From positions 62,001 to 126,000 of the forward strand of contig NZ_JAHBBD010000005.1 in assembly GCF_019331775.1 (NCBI RefSeq): DNA of 64,000 nucleotides, written 5' to 3'. A program made the translations under genes and the position numbers. Every line of letters begins with the position of its first letter. The first letter of the stretch is position 1. Positions 35,818 to 45,592 of the stretch are shown here, piece by piece. The notes under the pieces were generated by a model. That model searched no databases. It was not told the DNA's origin and was given only the letters and a program-made list of their open reading frames with translations. The stretch comes from Bifidobacterium phasiani. GTDB taxonomy: Bacteria > Actinomycetota > Actinomycetes > Actinomycetales > Bifidobacteriaceae.

Positions 35818-36807
35818 TCACACGCGCAGCACCAGCTTGCCGAACACGTCGCCGGCGACCATGCGGGCGAAGGCGGCCGGCGCCTCGTCCAGCGCATAGA
35901 CGGCGTCGATCGTCGGATGCAGGTCGGCATGCTCGACGAAACGCAGCAGGCGGCCGAAGTCCTCGCGCGTGCCCATCGTGACACCCTGCACGCGGATGTC
36001 CTGGAAGAACACGCGGGTCAGTTCGGCGCCCGGCTGGTCACCGGTGGTCGCGCCGCACACGGCGATCGTGCCGCCCGGGCGCACCGACCTGACCGAATGG
36101 CCCCACGTCGCCGCGCCGACCGATTCGATGACCGCGTCGACCTTGCGCGGCAGCCGCGCGCCGGGCTCGAACGCCGCGTCGGCGCCGAGCGCCAGCGCCC
36201 TGGCGCGCTTGCCCTCAGACCGGGAGGTGACGAACACCTCCAGCCCCGCCGCATGGGCCAGCTGGATCGCGGCGGTGGACACGCCGCCGCCGGCGCCCTG
36301 CACCAGGATCGTGTCGCCGGGCCTGACGTTCGCGGACGCGAACACCAGGGAGTAGGCGGTCAGCCAGCTCGTGCCGAGGGCCGCGGCCTCGTCCATGCTC
36401 AGGTTCGCCGGCTTGGCGAACACGTTCGCGCTCGGCACCGCGACCTTCTCCGCCATCGTGCCCGGGTAGCGCTCGGACAGGATCGAGCGGCGCTCGCCCG
36501 GCATCACGCCGGCGCCGTCCGTGCCGACGAACGTGTACAGCACGACCTCGCTGCCGGCCTTGAGCCCGTGTCTGCCGGGGATGTCCTCGTCGAGCACGCC
36601 GGCGGCGTCGGTCCCGAGGATCATCGGCGTCTGTTCGGCGGACAGGCCGACGCCCTGCAGGCTCCACACGTCATGGTGGTTCACCGTCACGGACGCGACG
36701 GACACCGTGGACCAGTACGGGCGGGGTTCCGGCTCGGGCATGTCGCCGACCTTCAGCACCGACAGGGGGTCATCGCGGTTGGTTCCTGCTGCGTATGCGG
36801 CCTTCAT
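35818..36807 (-). CDS. Zinc-independent quinone oxidoreductase-like alcohol dehydrogenase
   Basis: Medium-chain dehydrogenase/reductase of the quinone oxidoreductase (zeta-crystallin) branch, 329 residues. N-terminal GroES-like part with VASVTVNHHDVWSLQGVG and MILGTDAAGVLDE; the Rossmann part has DTILVQGAGGGVSTAAIQLAHAAGLEVFVTSRSEGKRA for NADPH. The structural-zinc cysteines of classical alcohol dehydrogenases are absent. Substrate unknown. The ATG at 36805-36807 follows AAGGAGT. It is divergent from the DXS-like gene. Confidence 0.88.
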   Translation of the reverse strand: MKAAYAAGTNRDDPLSVLKVGDMPEPEPRPYWSTVSVASVTVNHHDVWSLQGVGLSAEQTPMILGTDAAGVLDEDIPGRHGLKAGSEVVLYTFVGTDGAGVMPGERRSILSERYPGTMAEKVAVPSANVFAKPANLSMDEAAALGTSWLTAYSLVFASANVRPGDTILVQGAGGGVSTAAIQLAHAAGLEVFVTSRSEGKRARALALGADAAFEPGARLPRKVDAVIESVGAATWGHSVRSVRPGGTIAVCGATTGDQPGAELTRVFFQDIRVQGVTMGTREDFGRLLRFVEHADLHPTIDAVYALDEAPAAFARMVAGDVFGKLVLRV

Positions 36808-36880
36808 TGGCACTCCTTCGCTTGGTAACGGCTCATCCGGGGGTCGGTCGGGCGGCAGCGCCGAGCGGTCCCGTACCCCG

Positions 36881-36966
36881 TGCACATTGTGCGCGGGGAA
36901 AAGCGGCATCCGCCCGCATGATGCGCCGTCCGCAGCATCGCCCCTCAATGCACATTGTGCGCGGGG
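36881..36966. repeat. Two solo copies of the palindrome arm sequence
   Basis: TGCACATTGTGCGCGGGG occurs at 36881-36898 and again at 36949-36966, identical to the outer arm of the long palindrome 150 bases further right. Confidence 0.75.
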
Positions 36967-37119
36967 TGGGCGACCGGATGCCGCGCGGATGACTGCGGCC
37001 GAAGCAACCGCCCAACTGAATACCGCAATCCCAAGGAAGCCCGCAGCGCCCGATGCGCCGGCGAAGATGTGCGCAGAGAAAATGATGCCCGACCGCCGGT
37101 TTCGCCCCCATCCTCTCCT

Positions 37120-37199
37120 CCCGCGCACAATGTGCAGTTTCTCACGCTGAGTGGCCTTTTTCTTGGCCTCAGCGTGAGAAACTGCACATTGTGCGCGGG
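37120..37199. repeat. Long palindrome, copy 1
   Basis: Arms 37120-37151 and 37168-37199 are exact 32-base reverse complements; inner bases add a short GGCC pairing. It lies between the divergent quinone oxidoreductase and DXS-like genes. A second copy at 63406-63487 has the same outer arms and a different centre. Extruded as DNA or transcribed, it would form a very stable hairpin. No mobile-element gene is associated. Confidence 0.85.
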
Positions 37200-37380
37200 G
37201 GGATGCGGCGAAAAACCGCGGGGAGGGAGGATGGGCGCGAGATGCGGAGCGGGACGGCGGGCGACGCGCGGTACCCCGCGATGATACGGAGAACTCGCGC
37301 ACATTTGCACCGGTGCGCGCGTTGCCGGCACCGGGTCGTTTAGAATTTCGCCGGTGAACAAGGAGGAAGGAGCACAAGGC

Positions 37381-39489
37381 ATGAGCGGCGAACTGTTGGC
37401 ACACATCGGATCCCCCGCCGACGTGAAGGCGCTCGACGCCGCCGACCTGCCGCAGCTGTGCGCCGAAATCCGCGCCGCGCTCGTCGCCTACGGGAAGTCC
37501 CACGGCGGGCACATCGGGTCGAACCTCGGCATCGTCGAGGCGACCGTCGCCCTGCACCGCGTGTTCGACTCGCCCCGCGACCGCATCGTCTTCGACGTCT
37601 CGCACCAAAGCTACGTGCACAAGATGCTGACCGGCCGCGCCCGCGCCTACCTCGACCCCGCGCTGGCCGACAGCGTCACCGGGTTCACGAACCCCGCCGA
37701 AAGCGAGCACGACCAGTTCGTGCTCGGCCACACCGGCACCTCGATCTCGCTGGCCTGCGGCCTGGCCAAGACGCGCGACCTGCTGGGCGGCCCCGGCGGG
37801 GCCGGCGGCGTGGGCAACGTCGTCGCCGTCATCGGGGACGGCGCGCTGAGCTCGGCCATCGCATTCGAGGGGCTCAACAACGCCGCCGAGCAGGGCGGCA
37901 ACCTCATCATCGTGTTCAACGACAACGAGATGTCGATCGCCGAGGACTTCGGCGGCATGTACGGCCCGCTGGCCCGGCTGCGCGCGTCGGGCGGCACGGC
38001 GGAGCCGAACATCTTCCGCGCGTTCGGCCTGGACTACCGCTACGTGGAGCACGGCAACGACGTGGCCGCGCTGGTCGAGGCGTTCGAGCAGGTGCGCGAC
38101 TGCGACCATCCGGTCGTCGTGCACATCCACACGCACAAGGGGCTCGGCCTCGACGCCGAGGACGCGGCCCACGGCATCCGCGACGGCAGATGCGAGGCCA
38201 ACCACTGGCAGGACCCGTTCCGCGACGCCGCGCCGGAGCCGGGTCCGCGCAAGTACTACGGCGAGATGGCCATGGCCGCGCTGGAGTCCCGGTTCGCCGA
38301 CGAGCCGGGACTGGTGGTCGTCTCCCCCGCCACGCCGGGGTCGAACGGCATCACGCGGGCGTTCCGCGAGCGTGCCGGCGCGCACTACGTGGACACCGGC
38401 ATCGCCGAGGAGCATGCGGTGACCTTCGCCTCGGGCATCGCGAAGGCCGGCGGGCGGCCGGTCGTGGCGACGTCGGCCACGTTCTTCCAGCGCACCTTCG
38501 ACGAGCTGCAGCAGGAGGTGGCGCTCAACCGCACGCCGGTCACGCTGCTGGTGTTCGCCGCGGGCGTCTCCGACGCCGACAACACGCATTCGGGCGCGTT
38601 CGACATCGCGATGATGGCGAACATCCCCGGTCTGGCCTGCCTGGCGCCGACCTGCCGCGACGACTTCCTGGACATGCTCGCCTGGTCGACGAGCGCGGCG
38701 AACCACGGTCCGGTGGCTATCCGCGTGCCGGGCGAGGCGGTGCTGGCGGCCGAGCGCGCCGGCGGATACCCCCGGCATCGGAACGCCGGGCGGACGCCGC
38801 ACGCCGATGAGCCGGCCGCCGCCCCGGCGCCGGGCGCCGAACCGACAACCGGCCTCCGCTCGACGCCGCACGCCGCTCCGGCGCCGCAGACCGCCGATCC
38901 GACGGCCGGCTCCCGTTCGACGCCGCATACCGCCCCGGCACTGGACTCCCATACCACGCCCCGCACCGACGCGCAGGACGCGCAGAGCGCGCGGTTCGAC
39001 GCCGGCACGCCGTGGGACCGCTATCTGATCGCGCACCGCGGCGCCGACGTCGCCGTCATCGGCCTGGGCGACGCCTATCCGCTCGCCGAGCGCGTCGCCG
39101 CGCTGCTGGCCGACGACGGGGACGCGCCGGTGGATGCCACGCTGGTCGATCCGCGCCGGTACGACCGGCTCGACGCCCCCACGCTCGACCGGCTCGCCGA
39201 GGATCACCGCGTCGTCGTCACCATCGAGGACGGCCAGCTGGACGGCGGCTGGGGCGAGCGGATCACCGCGTACTACGCGAACCGCGATGCCGTGGGCCGC
39301 GCCGCCGCGCCCGCCGCGGCCGGCCGCTCCGGTGGCGGGGACGGCGCACGCGGGCCGATTGTGCTCAACGTCGGCGCGGCCAAGGAGTTCACCGACCGCG
39401 TGCCGCTCGCCGAGCTGCACAGGCGCTACGGGATGGAGCCCGAGCGCATCGCCGCGCGCATCCGCGGCGCGATCGCGTCGTGCCGGTGA
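37381..39489 (+). CDS. 1-deoxy-D-xylulose-5-phosphate synthase-like protein
   Basis: Thiamine-diphosphate enzyme of the DXS family (pyruvate plus glyceraldehyde-3-phosphate to DXP, for isoprenoids, thiamine and pyridoxal), 702 residues. SHGGHIGSNLGIVEATVALHRVFDSPRDRIVFDVSHQSYVHKMLTGR and GDGALSSAIAFEGLNNAAE...NDNEMSIAE are the ThDP domain; DTGIAEEHAVTFASGIAKAGGRPVV is the pyrimidine domain; the C-terminal transketolase domain follows. Residues about 470-536 are an Ala/Pro/Thr-rich insert between domains 2 and 3. It belongs to the shorter DXS subgroup by its GALSSAIAFE motif. The ATG at 37381 after AAGGAGG is preferred over a GTG at 37354. Whether it is the cell's only DXS is not known. Confidence 0.85.
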   Translation: MSGELLAHIGSPADVKALDAADLPQLCAEIRAALVAYGKSHGGHIGSNLGIVEATVALHRVFDSPRDRIVFDVSHQSYVHKMLTGRARAYLDPALADSVTGFTNPAESEHDQFVLGHTGTSISLACGLAKTRDLLGGPGGAGGVGNVVAVIGDGALSSAIAFEGLNNAAEQGGNLIIVFNDNEMSIAEDFGGMYGPLARLRASGGTAEPNIFRAFGLDYRYVEHGNDVAALVEAFEQVRDCDHPVVVHIHTHKGLGLDAEDAAHGIRDGRCEANHWQDPFRDAAPEPGPRKYYGEMAMAALESRFADEPGLVVVSPATPGSNGITRAFRERAGAHYVDTGIAEEHAVTFASGIAKAGGRPVVATSATFFQRTFDELQQEVALNRTPVTLLVFAAGVSDADNTHSGAFDIAMMANIPGLACLAPTCRDDFLDMLAWSTSAANHGPVAIRVPGEAVLAAERAGGYPRHRNAGRTPHADEPAAAPAPGAEPTTGLRSTPHAAPAPQTADPTAGSRSTPHTAPALDSHTTPRTDAQDAQSARFDAGTPWDRYLIAHRGADVAVIGLGDAYPLAERVAALLADDGDAPVDATLVDPRRYDRLDAPTLDRLAEDHRVVVTIEDGQLDGGWGERITAYYANRDAVGRAAAPAAAGRSGGGDGARGPIVLNVGAAKEFTDRVPLAELHRRYGMEPERIAARIRGAIASCR

Positions 39490-39490
39490 T

Positions 39491-39511
39491 CACGCCGGCA
39501 GTCACGGCGTG
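39491..39511. terminator. Hairpin between convergent genes
   Basis: Perfect 7-bp stem CACGCCG / CGGCGTG with a 7-base loop, directly after the DXS-like stop and before the permease stop on the other strand. Confidence 0.45.
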
Positions 39512-39530
39512 CCGCTGATCGCGCCGCCGG

Positions 39531-40967
39531 TCACGTCGTGTTCCTGATCGCGTCCAGCGCGGGGATCCGCACGGCGCGGTTCGCGGGTTGGAACCCCGAC
39601 AGCAGGCCGATCGCGGTGGAGAACGCGAGCGCGAACAGGTACAGCCACCACGGGATCACCGACACGCGCACGGCCTCCCCGCCGCCGACCAGGGCCGTGA
39701 CGACGCCCCGCACGTCCACGCTTCCGAACGACACCAGGTTGATGGCCACGGACGCGACCGCGCTGATGACGCATCCGATGGCGCCGCCGATGAACCCGAT
39801 GGCGCCGGCCTCGCCCAGGAACATGATGCGGATGTCGCGCACGGTGCAGCCCAGCGCCTTCATGATGCCGATCTCACGGGTGCGTTCGGTCACGGACATG
39901 ACCATGGTGTTGGCGATGCCGATGGCCGCGACGAGCAGCGACACCGCGCCGATGCCGCCGAGGATCAGCTGGATGGCGCGCGACTGCTCCTCGAGGTTCT
40001 CGCGCATCTGACGCACCGACGAGGTGCCGAACCCCAGCGCGCGGATCTGGTCCTCCACCTCGCCCACCTGCGCCATGTCCGAGACCTTGACCAGCACCTG
40101 GTCGTAGGCGGAGGCGCGCGCGGACGAGGGGTCGGCGTCGCGGATGAGCCGCTTCAGGTCGTCGAGCGGCAGGATCACGCCGCTGGACGTGGCGCCGCCC
40201 TTGTTGTAGTCCTCCTCGAGGATGCCCACCGGCGTCAACGTGGTCTCCAGCGGGGCGCCCGCCCCCGTGTCGCCCGCCATCACGCCCTCGGACGACAGCA
40301 GGCCGTTGAACGAGGGGCCGGTGACCAGGGTGAGCGGCGTGTCCAGCGGGTCGAAGAACGGGTCGGGGTCGTCGGCGACCTCGCGGCACGTCCCGGTGGT
40401 CTCGTCGTACACGCACATGCCGCCGGAGCCGCGCGAATGGTAGCGCATGCTGTCCTCGCCGGCGCGGAACCGGTCCGTGAAATCGTAGGCGGTGTACTCG
40501 CCGAGCAGCGCCTCGCCGGGCCGCAGCGGGGCGCGCCCCTCCAGGAGCACGTACCCCATCGCGTCGAGCTGGGTGGTGTCGATGCCCATGACCTGCACGT
40601 AGTCGACGACGTAGCGGTCGCCGCCTCCCGTCTTCAGCGAGGCGGTGTACGGCATCGAGGCCATCGGCGTGACGCCCGCCACCTGCGGGATCGAGCGGAA
40701 CTCCTCGACGGCCTTGTCGTCGAGCGCGGCCGGCTTGCCGTCGGCCCCGCCGCCGGCGCCCGAACCGCCCGTGTACACGGTGATGATGCTCAGGTCGCCC
40801 ATCGACTCCAGCATGCGCTCGTTCTGCTCGTTGATGCCGGCGCCCAGGGACACCATCAGCACGATGGAGCAGCAGCCCACGACGACGCCGAGCACGGTCA
40901 GCACGGTGCGCGACTTGCGGCGCAGCAGGTTCTGCCGGCACAGCCGCAGGATGTCGGCGAACCTCAT
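39531..40967 (-). CDS. MacB/FtsX-type ABC transporter permease
   Basis: Four-helix permease, 478 residues. Helix 1 is about residues 20-42 (SRTVLTVLGVVVGCCSIVLMVSLGAG); the periplasm-like external domain is about 45-335; helices 2-4 are in the last 145 residues (LGGIGAVSLLVAAIGIANTMVMSVTERTREIGIMKALGCT is the FtsX coupling motif). The external domain contains a pair of Cys (GMCVYDETTGTC). It overlaps the start of its downstream partner by 4 bases in an ATGA arrangement and is the last gene of a three-gene operon. MacB-type systems export peptides or respond mechanically to the envelope; the substrate is unknown. Confidence 0.92.
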   Translation of the reverse strand: MRFADILRLCRQNLLRRKSRTVLTVLGVVVGCCSIVLMVSLGAGINEQNERMLESMGDLSIITVYTGGSGAGGGADGKPAALDDKAVEEFRSIPQVAGVTPMASMPYTASLKTGGGDRYVVDYVQVMGIDTTQLDAMGYVLLEGRAPLRPGEALLGEYTAYDFTDRFRAGEDSMRYHSRGSGGMCVYDETTGTCREVADDPDPFFDPLDTPLTLVTGPSFNGLLSSEGVMAGDTGAGAPLETTLTPVGILEEDYNKGGATSSGVILPLDDLKRLIRDADPSSARASAYDQVLVKVSDMAQVGEVEDQIRALGFGTSSVRQMRENLEEQSRAIQLILGGIGAVSLLVAAIGIANTMVMSVTERTREIGIMKALGCTVRDIRIMFLGEAGAIGFIGGAIGCVISAVASVAINLVSFGSVDVRGVVTALVGGGEAVRVSVIPWWLYLFALAFSTAIGLLSGFQPANRAVRIPALDAIRNTT

Positions 40968-42226
40968 CGCCGCATCCCGTCGGCCCCGTCGGCGATGACC
41001 TGCGTCCGCTCGCCGTCGGCGGACGGGGCGCCGCCGGGCAGTGCCACCACGTCGCCGGACCCTGCCGGATCGCCGGAACGCGCCGCCGCATCGTCGTCGG
41101 ACCGCGAGGGACCGCCGGACACGCCCGAACCATCGGACACGCCAGCGTCACCGGACGCGCCGCCATCCGCGCCGCCGGCCTCGGGGTCGCCGCCGTCCCA
41201 GTCGTCCCAGTCCTCGTCGTCCGCCCGACGGGCCGCATGCCGCGCGCGACGGCGGCGCACCGCCACCACGGCCAGCGCCACGGCCAGCGCGGCCAGCGCC
41301 GCTCCCCCGGCGATCCACGCCCACAGCGGCACCGCCGGCTCGGGCTCGGGCTCCAGGTCCATGCCCTCGTCGATGACGGGGACGCTCTCGTCGACGTTGA
41401 GCGTGATCGGGAAGTCGCGGGTCTTCGCCTCGCCGTTGGGGTCCTCGTAGCTGATGTGCAGCGTCGCGTTCACCTCGCCGGCGGCCAGCGGGGTGAACGC
41501 GAAGCCGACCGACCCGGTGCCGCCCGAGGCCACGTTGCCCAGGTACTGGCTGGACACGGCGCTTTCGATGCCCTCGCCCTCGATGCTGGCCTCGACGTTG
41601 GCGACGTCGGCCTTGCCCTTGTTCACGTAGGCCATCGTCACGGTGACCTCCTCGCCGGCGTACGCCGATTCGGGCAACACGGGGTCGTTGATCTGGAAGC
41701 GGTCGGGCTGGACCACCGGCACCGCGATCCTGATGTCGCTCGAACCGGTGCTGCGCACGCCGGCGTCCACGTATTCGTACCGGAAGCCCACCGTCACGGC
41801 GTGCGCGCCGCTGGCGGCGCTGCCCAGCGCCTGCATCGGCACGCTCTGGGTGAGCGAGTACCCGGCGTCGAGCCAGTCGACGTAGAACGTGTTGGTGCCG
41901 CCGGCGATCGAGAAGCTGTCGCCGCCGTCGACCGTGACCACCATGTTCTGCACCGCGACGCGGCCCATGTTCTGGAACGTGTAGCCCAGCGTGAAGTCGC
42001 CGCCGACCGTGGCCGGGGCGTCGCCGTAGGTGAAGTTGGTGATGATGACGTTCGGGACGGGCCCGGCCGTCGGCGCGACGGTGGCGGCGTCCGCCGCAGG
42101 GTCGTCGTCCGCGCGGGCGGGCGGCGCCGGCAGCAGCGCCAGGGCCAGCGCGAGTGCCGCCGCGATCAGCGCGGCCCATGCGGCCATGGCCGGCCCCGCC
42201 GCGCGGCGGGATGCACGATGCGTCAT
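40964..42226 (-). CDS. Secreted, membrane-anchored CARDB-like protein
   Basis: 420 residues with signal peptide 1-40 (basic start, long Ala/Leu core, cleavage near PPARA-DD), two CARDB-like beta-sandwich regions (NVIITNFTYGDAPATVGGDFTLGYTFQNMG and PVLPESAYAGEEVTVTMAYVNKGKADV), a membrane helix about 295-323 (VPLWAWIAGGAALAALAVALAVVAV), then a basic stop and an acidic Gly/Ser-rich cytoplasmic tail of about 90 residues. It overlaps the permease start by 4 bases and follows the ATPase by 26 bases. It occupies the operon position that the MacA adaptor has in Gram-negatives; a substrate-presenting or ligand-binding role is inferred. Confidence 0.8.
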   Translation of the reverse strand: MTHRASRRAAGPAMAAWAALIAAALALALALLPAPPARADDDPAADAATVAPTAGPVPNVIITNFTYGDAPATVGGDFTLGYTFQNMGRVAVQNMVVTVDGGDSFSIAGGTNTFYVDWLDAGYSLTQSVPMQALGSAASGAHAVTVGFRYEYVDAGVRSTGSSDIRIAVPVVQPDRFQINDPVLPESAYAGEEVTVTMAYVNKGKADVANVEASIEGEGIESAVSSQYLGNVASGGTGSVGFAFTPLAAGEVNATLHISYEDPNGEAKTRDFPITLNVDESVPVIDEGMDLEPEPEPAVPLWAWIAGGAALAALAVALAVVAVRRRRARHAARRADDEDWDDWDGGDPEAGGADGGASGDAGVSDGSGVSGGPSRSDDDAAARSGDPAGSGDVVALPGGAPSADGERTQVIADGADGMRR

Positions 42227-42252
42227 GATGGTGGTCCTTCCTCGGGTCCGGT

Positions 42253-43038
<786 letters not shown>

Positions 43039-43464
43039 CTGCCCCCCCTGTCTGCGCCGCCGTCGGCGCGCCCTCGTAGGTCGGGACGGCCCCGCCGGGA
43101 CCGTATTCGAAAATGCGACAATGTTACCCGGAGTATACCGATATCGCCACGGCCGCGCCACCCCTAGGGGGATACCCTGACATCCGCGTGATTCCGGGCC
43201 CTGGCACGCAATCGGGCCACGGCCTGCGCCATTCCGCCGGTTTCGCCACGGGCGCAATCGCGACACGCAGGCGGCACCCCGAGCCGACGGAGAGGCGCGC
43301 CCGCGTCGCGCGCGATCGGCGCATATCGCGACCCATAGCATCCGGTTGCGCCGTGGGCGCAACGCCGGCCCGGACCGGTTGCATCGTGGCCCTTCCCGCC
43401 CGCGCGCGCCGCCGGCGGCGTAGCCTGTGCCCGGAAACGACGGACGACCGGGACAAGGAGACCC
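43039..43464. promoter_or_regulatory. Divergent promoter region, ABC operon and MFS gene
   Basis: Over 400 bases without a gene. It holds GGTATACTCCGGGTAACATTG-like sequence (minus strand, near 43115-43140) with possible TAACAT -10, a perfect CCCCTAGGGG palindrome (about 43161-43170), and the MFS ribosome-binding site AAGGAG at 43455. The regulator is unknown. Confidence 0.4.
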
Positions 43465-44736
43465 ATGACGACGCATGACGCACCCGACCGCATGCTCACC
43501 CGCGACGTGGCGCTGGTGATGGCGGCCGCGTTCTGCTACATGGCCAGCAACATGATCGGCACCCCGCTGATGCCCGGCTACGCCGGCGAGCTCGGCGCCA
43601 CCGGCACGGTGCTGGGCGTCGTCTCCGGCATGATGAGCTTCGTCTCGCTGTTCTGCCGCCCGATCGCCGGCAACCTCGCCGACCGGCTGAGCAAGCGGCT
43701 CATCGTCGGCGTCGGATCGGCGCTGTATCTGGTCTCGAGCCTCTGGTACGCCTTCGCCACGTCGCCGGGCTCGCTGATCGCCGCGCGCATGGTCAACGGC
43801 GTCGCGTTCGCCTGCTGCTCGGTGTGCCTGGCGACGTGGATGGCGACGCTGCTGCCGATCCGGCACATGGGCGCCGGCATGGGGCTGTACGGCACCGTCA
43901 ACGCGCTGGCGATGGCGATCGGCCCGGCGATCGGCATCGAGGTGCAGCGGTTGGTCGGCTACCGGGCGACGTTCCTGATGTCGGCGGTGCTGGCGGTGGT
44001 GATGGTCGCGGCGGTGCTGCTGGTGCGCGACGGCGGGCGGCCGGTCGGGGCCGCGGCGCGCGGCGCGGCGGGCGACGGGGACGCGCGGACCGACGGCGCG
44101 CGGACCGCGGACGGCGGCGCGGAATCGGCGGTCCGGCGCGCAGGCCCGCCGCGCCGGCTGCTCGGCGCGGTCATCGAGCCGCGCGTGCTGCCGCTGGCGC
44201 TGGTGTTCATGCTGTTCGTCGCACCGTACTACGCGACGCAGTCGTTCGTCGTCGAATACGCGGCGGCGCGCGGCTTCCACGTCGCCGTGAGCCTGTTCTT
44301 CCCGCTGTACGCCCTCGCCCTGCTGATCCTGCGCATCACGCTGCGCGACCTGTTCGACCGCAAGTCGTTCCGGTTCTTCTTCGTCGCATGCTCGGCGTGC
44401 ATGCTGGCCGCGCTGCTGTGCCTGGACCTGATGGCGAACAACGCCGTGCTGGTCGCCGCCGCGGTCCTGACGGCGTTCGGCTACGGCGTGATGAGCTCGG
44501 CCACGCAGTCGCAGGCGGTCATCATCGCCGGCCGCGCCCATGCCGGACTGGCCAACAGCACGTACTACGTGGGCATCGACCTGGGCATGACACTCGGCTC
44601 GCTGCTCGGCGGGTTCCTGTACGGCAACGTCGGCATCGAGTGGTTCTACCCGGTCCTCATGCTCTCGATGCCGCTGGCGTGGGTGATCTACATCGCCGCC
44701 GCGCACATCATCCATCCGGCGCACACGCGGCGGTAG
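43465..44736 (+). CDS. MFS transporter, putative exporter
   Basis: Twelve-helix membrane protein, 423 residues. Helix 1 VALVMAAAFCYMASNMIGTPLMPGYAGELGA and the loop CRPIAGNLADRLSKRLI are major-facilitator marks; the second half repeats the layout after a long cytoplasmic loop. That central loop (about residues 190-222) is a low-complexity run (GAAARGAAGDGDARTDGART) unlike the rest of the protein. The substrate is unknown; the family resembles drug or sugar-efflux MFS members. ATG after AAGGAG. It ends 95 bases before tRNA-Arg. Confidence 0.85.
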   Translation: MTTHDAPDRMLTRDVALVMAAAFCYMASNMIGTPLMPGYAGELGATGTVLGVVSGMMSFVSLFCRPIAGNLADRLSKRLIVGVGSALYLVSSLWYAFATSPGSLIAARMVNGVAFACCSVCLATWMATLLPIRHMGAGMGLYGTVNALAMAIGPAIGIEVQRLVGYRATFLMSAVLAVVMVAAVLLVRDGGRPVGAAARGAAGDGDARTDGARTADGGAESAVRRAGPPRRLLGAVIEPRVLPLALVFMLFVAPYYATQSFVVEYAAARGFHVAVSLFFPLYALALLILRITLRDLFDRKSFRFFFVACSACMLAALLCLDLMANNAVLVAAAVLTAFGYGVMSSATQSQAVIIAGRAHAGLANSTYYVGIDLGMTLGSLLGGFLYGNVGIEWFYPVLMLSMPLAWVIYIAAAHIIHPAHTRR

Positions 44737-44812
44737 CGGCGGCCCCGCGGCGCACGGGACGCCGGCGAGGCCAACCCGGCGGAAGGACGCTCGCGGACGG
44801 TCCCCGTTCGCG

Positions 44813-44818
44813 TGTATA
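44813..44818 (+). promoter_or_regulatory. -10 box of tRNA-Arg
   Basis: TATACT about 14 bases before the first tRNA base; no good -35 seen. Confidence 0.5.
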
Positions 44819-44831
44819 CTATGGGTGATTT

Positions 44832-44905
44832 GGCCCCGTAGCTCAGTTGGATAGAGCATGTGACTTCTAATCTCAAGGTCGGGAGTTCGAGCCTCCCCGG
44901 GGTCA
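44832..44905 (+). tRNA. tRNA-Arg (anticodon TCT)
   Basis: Acceptor GGCCCCG / CGGGGTC, D arm GCTC-AGTTGGATA-GAGC, anticodon stem TGTGA / TCTCA around loop CTTCTAA (anticodon TCT), T arm GGGAG-TTCGAGC-CTCCC, discriminator A. The middle pair of the anticodon stem (positions 29 and 41) is a T-T mismatch. CCA is not encoded. It reads AGA codons, rare in this GC-rich genome. Confidence 0.95.
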
Positions 44906-44908
44906 CTC

Positions 44909-45063
44909 GTTGTGTCGATTGTTCGTCGCGAGTGCCCGACATTGCCGGTTGCGTTGGTTGTTCGTCGCAAGTGCCCGACATTGCCGGTTGCGTTAATTGC
45001 CTATCGCGAATGCCCGGCATCGCCGGTTGCGTTGGTCGTCCGTCACGATGCCCGGCATTGCCG
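44909..45063. repeat. Four tandem 39-bp repeats
   Basis: Units 44909-44947, 44948-44986, 44987-45025 and 45026-45063 (last one 38 bases). They begin GTTGCGTTGG (unit 1 differs) and end GACATTGCCG or GGCATTGCCG. The period is divisible by three, so a minus-strand reading encodes a 13-residue repeat, but that frame has no start signal. It starts 4 bases after the tRNA-Arg. Confidence 0.85.
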
Positions 45064-45174
45064 GTCAGTCCGCTTCGTCGGCGGGGCGGCCCCCTGGACG
45101 GGACAAGGCCTATGAACGGGACAGGCCCGCGGACGGGTCTGCTCCGTGAACGGGACGGGACCCGGACCCCGATG

Positions 45175-45292
45175 GCCGCCGGCGTCGGTTTTGGTTGATA
45201 AACAACGGGGCGACTGCGTTTTAGCAGACGCTGGGCGATCCCCAACGTCGGTTCGGTAGCACAGGTGCCGCCGCAAGTGCTACCGAACCGAC
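45175..45292. repeat. 118-bp dispersed element, copy B
   Basis: Partner of 3531-3648. Here the terminal hairpin is perfect: GTCGGTTCGGTAGCAC, 14-base loop, exact complement. Both copies are near a tRNA gene but in different orientations relative to it. The remaining bases to 45577 hold no supported gene. Confidence 0.8.
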
Positions 45293-45577
45293 CCGATGCC
45301 GATGCGCAACGGGCGGCACGGTAGCCATGATGCCGCAAATGCCACGGAGCCGACGCCCGGACGGAAGACAACAACCGGTACACGCGCGCCACACCCGGAT
45401 ACGCTCCATGCCGCCACGCCCCTCCTCGCCGTGCTGCGGCTTGTCCGCCATCCCCCGGCACCGCCGGGATGATCCCGACCGGGGTGACGCGGCGATGCGG
45501 TCCGCCTGTTATCGCCTGGCTCCGATTCATTCCGACGCATGGCGAGACGACAGGCCGCCGTTATCGCACGGCGCCGC

Positions 45578-45592
45578 TAGACTCGGGCGCCA
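45578..45592 (+). promoter_or_regulatory. Leaderless promoter of the GNAT gene
   Basis: TAGACT (45578-45583) ends 8 bases before the ATG, with no ribosome-binding site, so transcription probably begins at or next to the start codon. Confidence 0.45.

Noticed and set aside
36881-37199. CRISPR-like repeats
   Set aside because: Copies are unevenly spaced, two are inverted into a palindrome, and there are no regular spacers.
39491-39511. Attachment site or integration junction between the DXS-like gene and the permease
   Set aside because: The short repeats are explained by a hairpin between convergent genes; there is no integrase or tRNA.
44909-45063. CRISPR array
   Set aside because: The repeats are directly adjacent with no unique spacers, diverge among themselves, and no cas gene is near.
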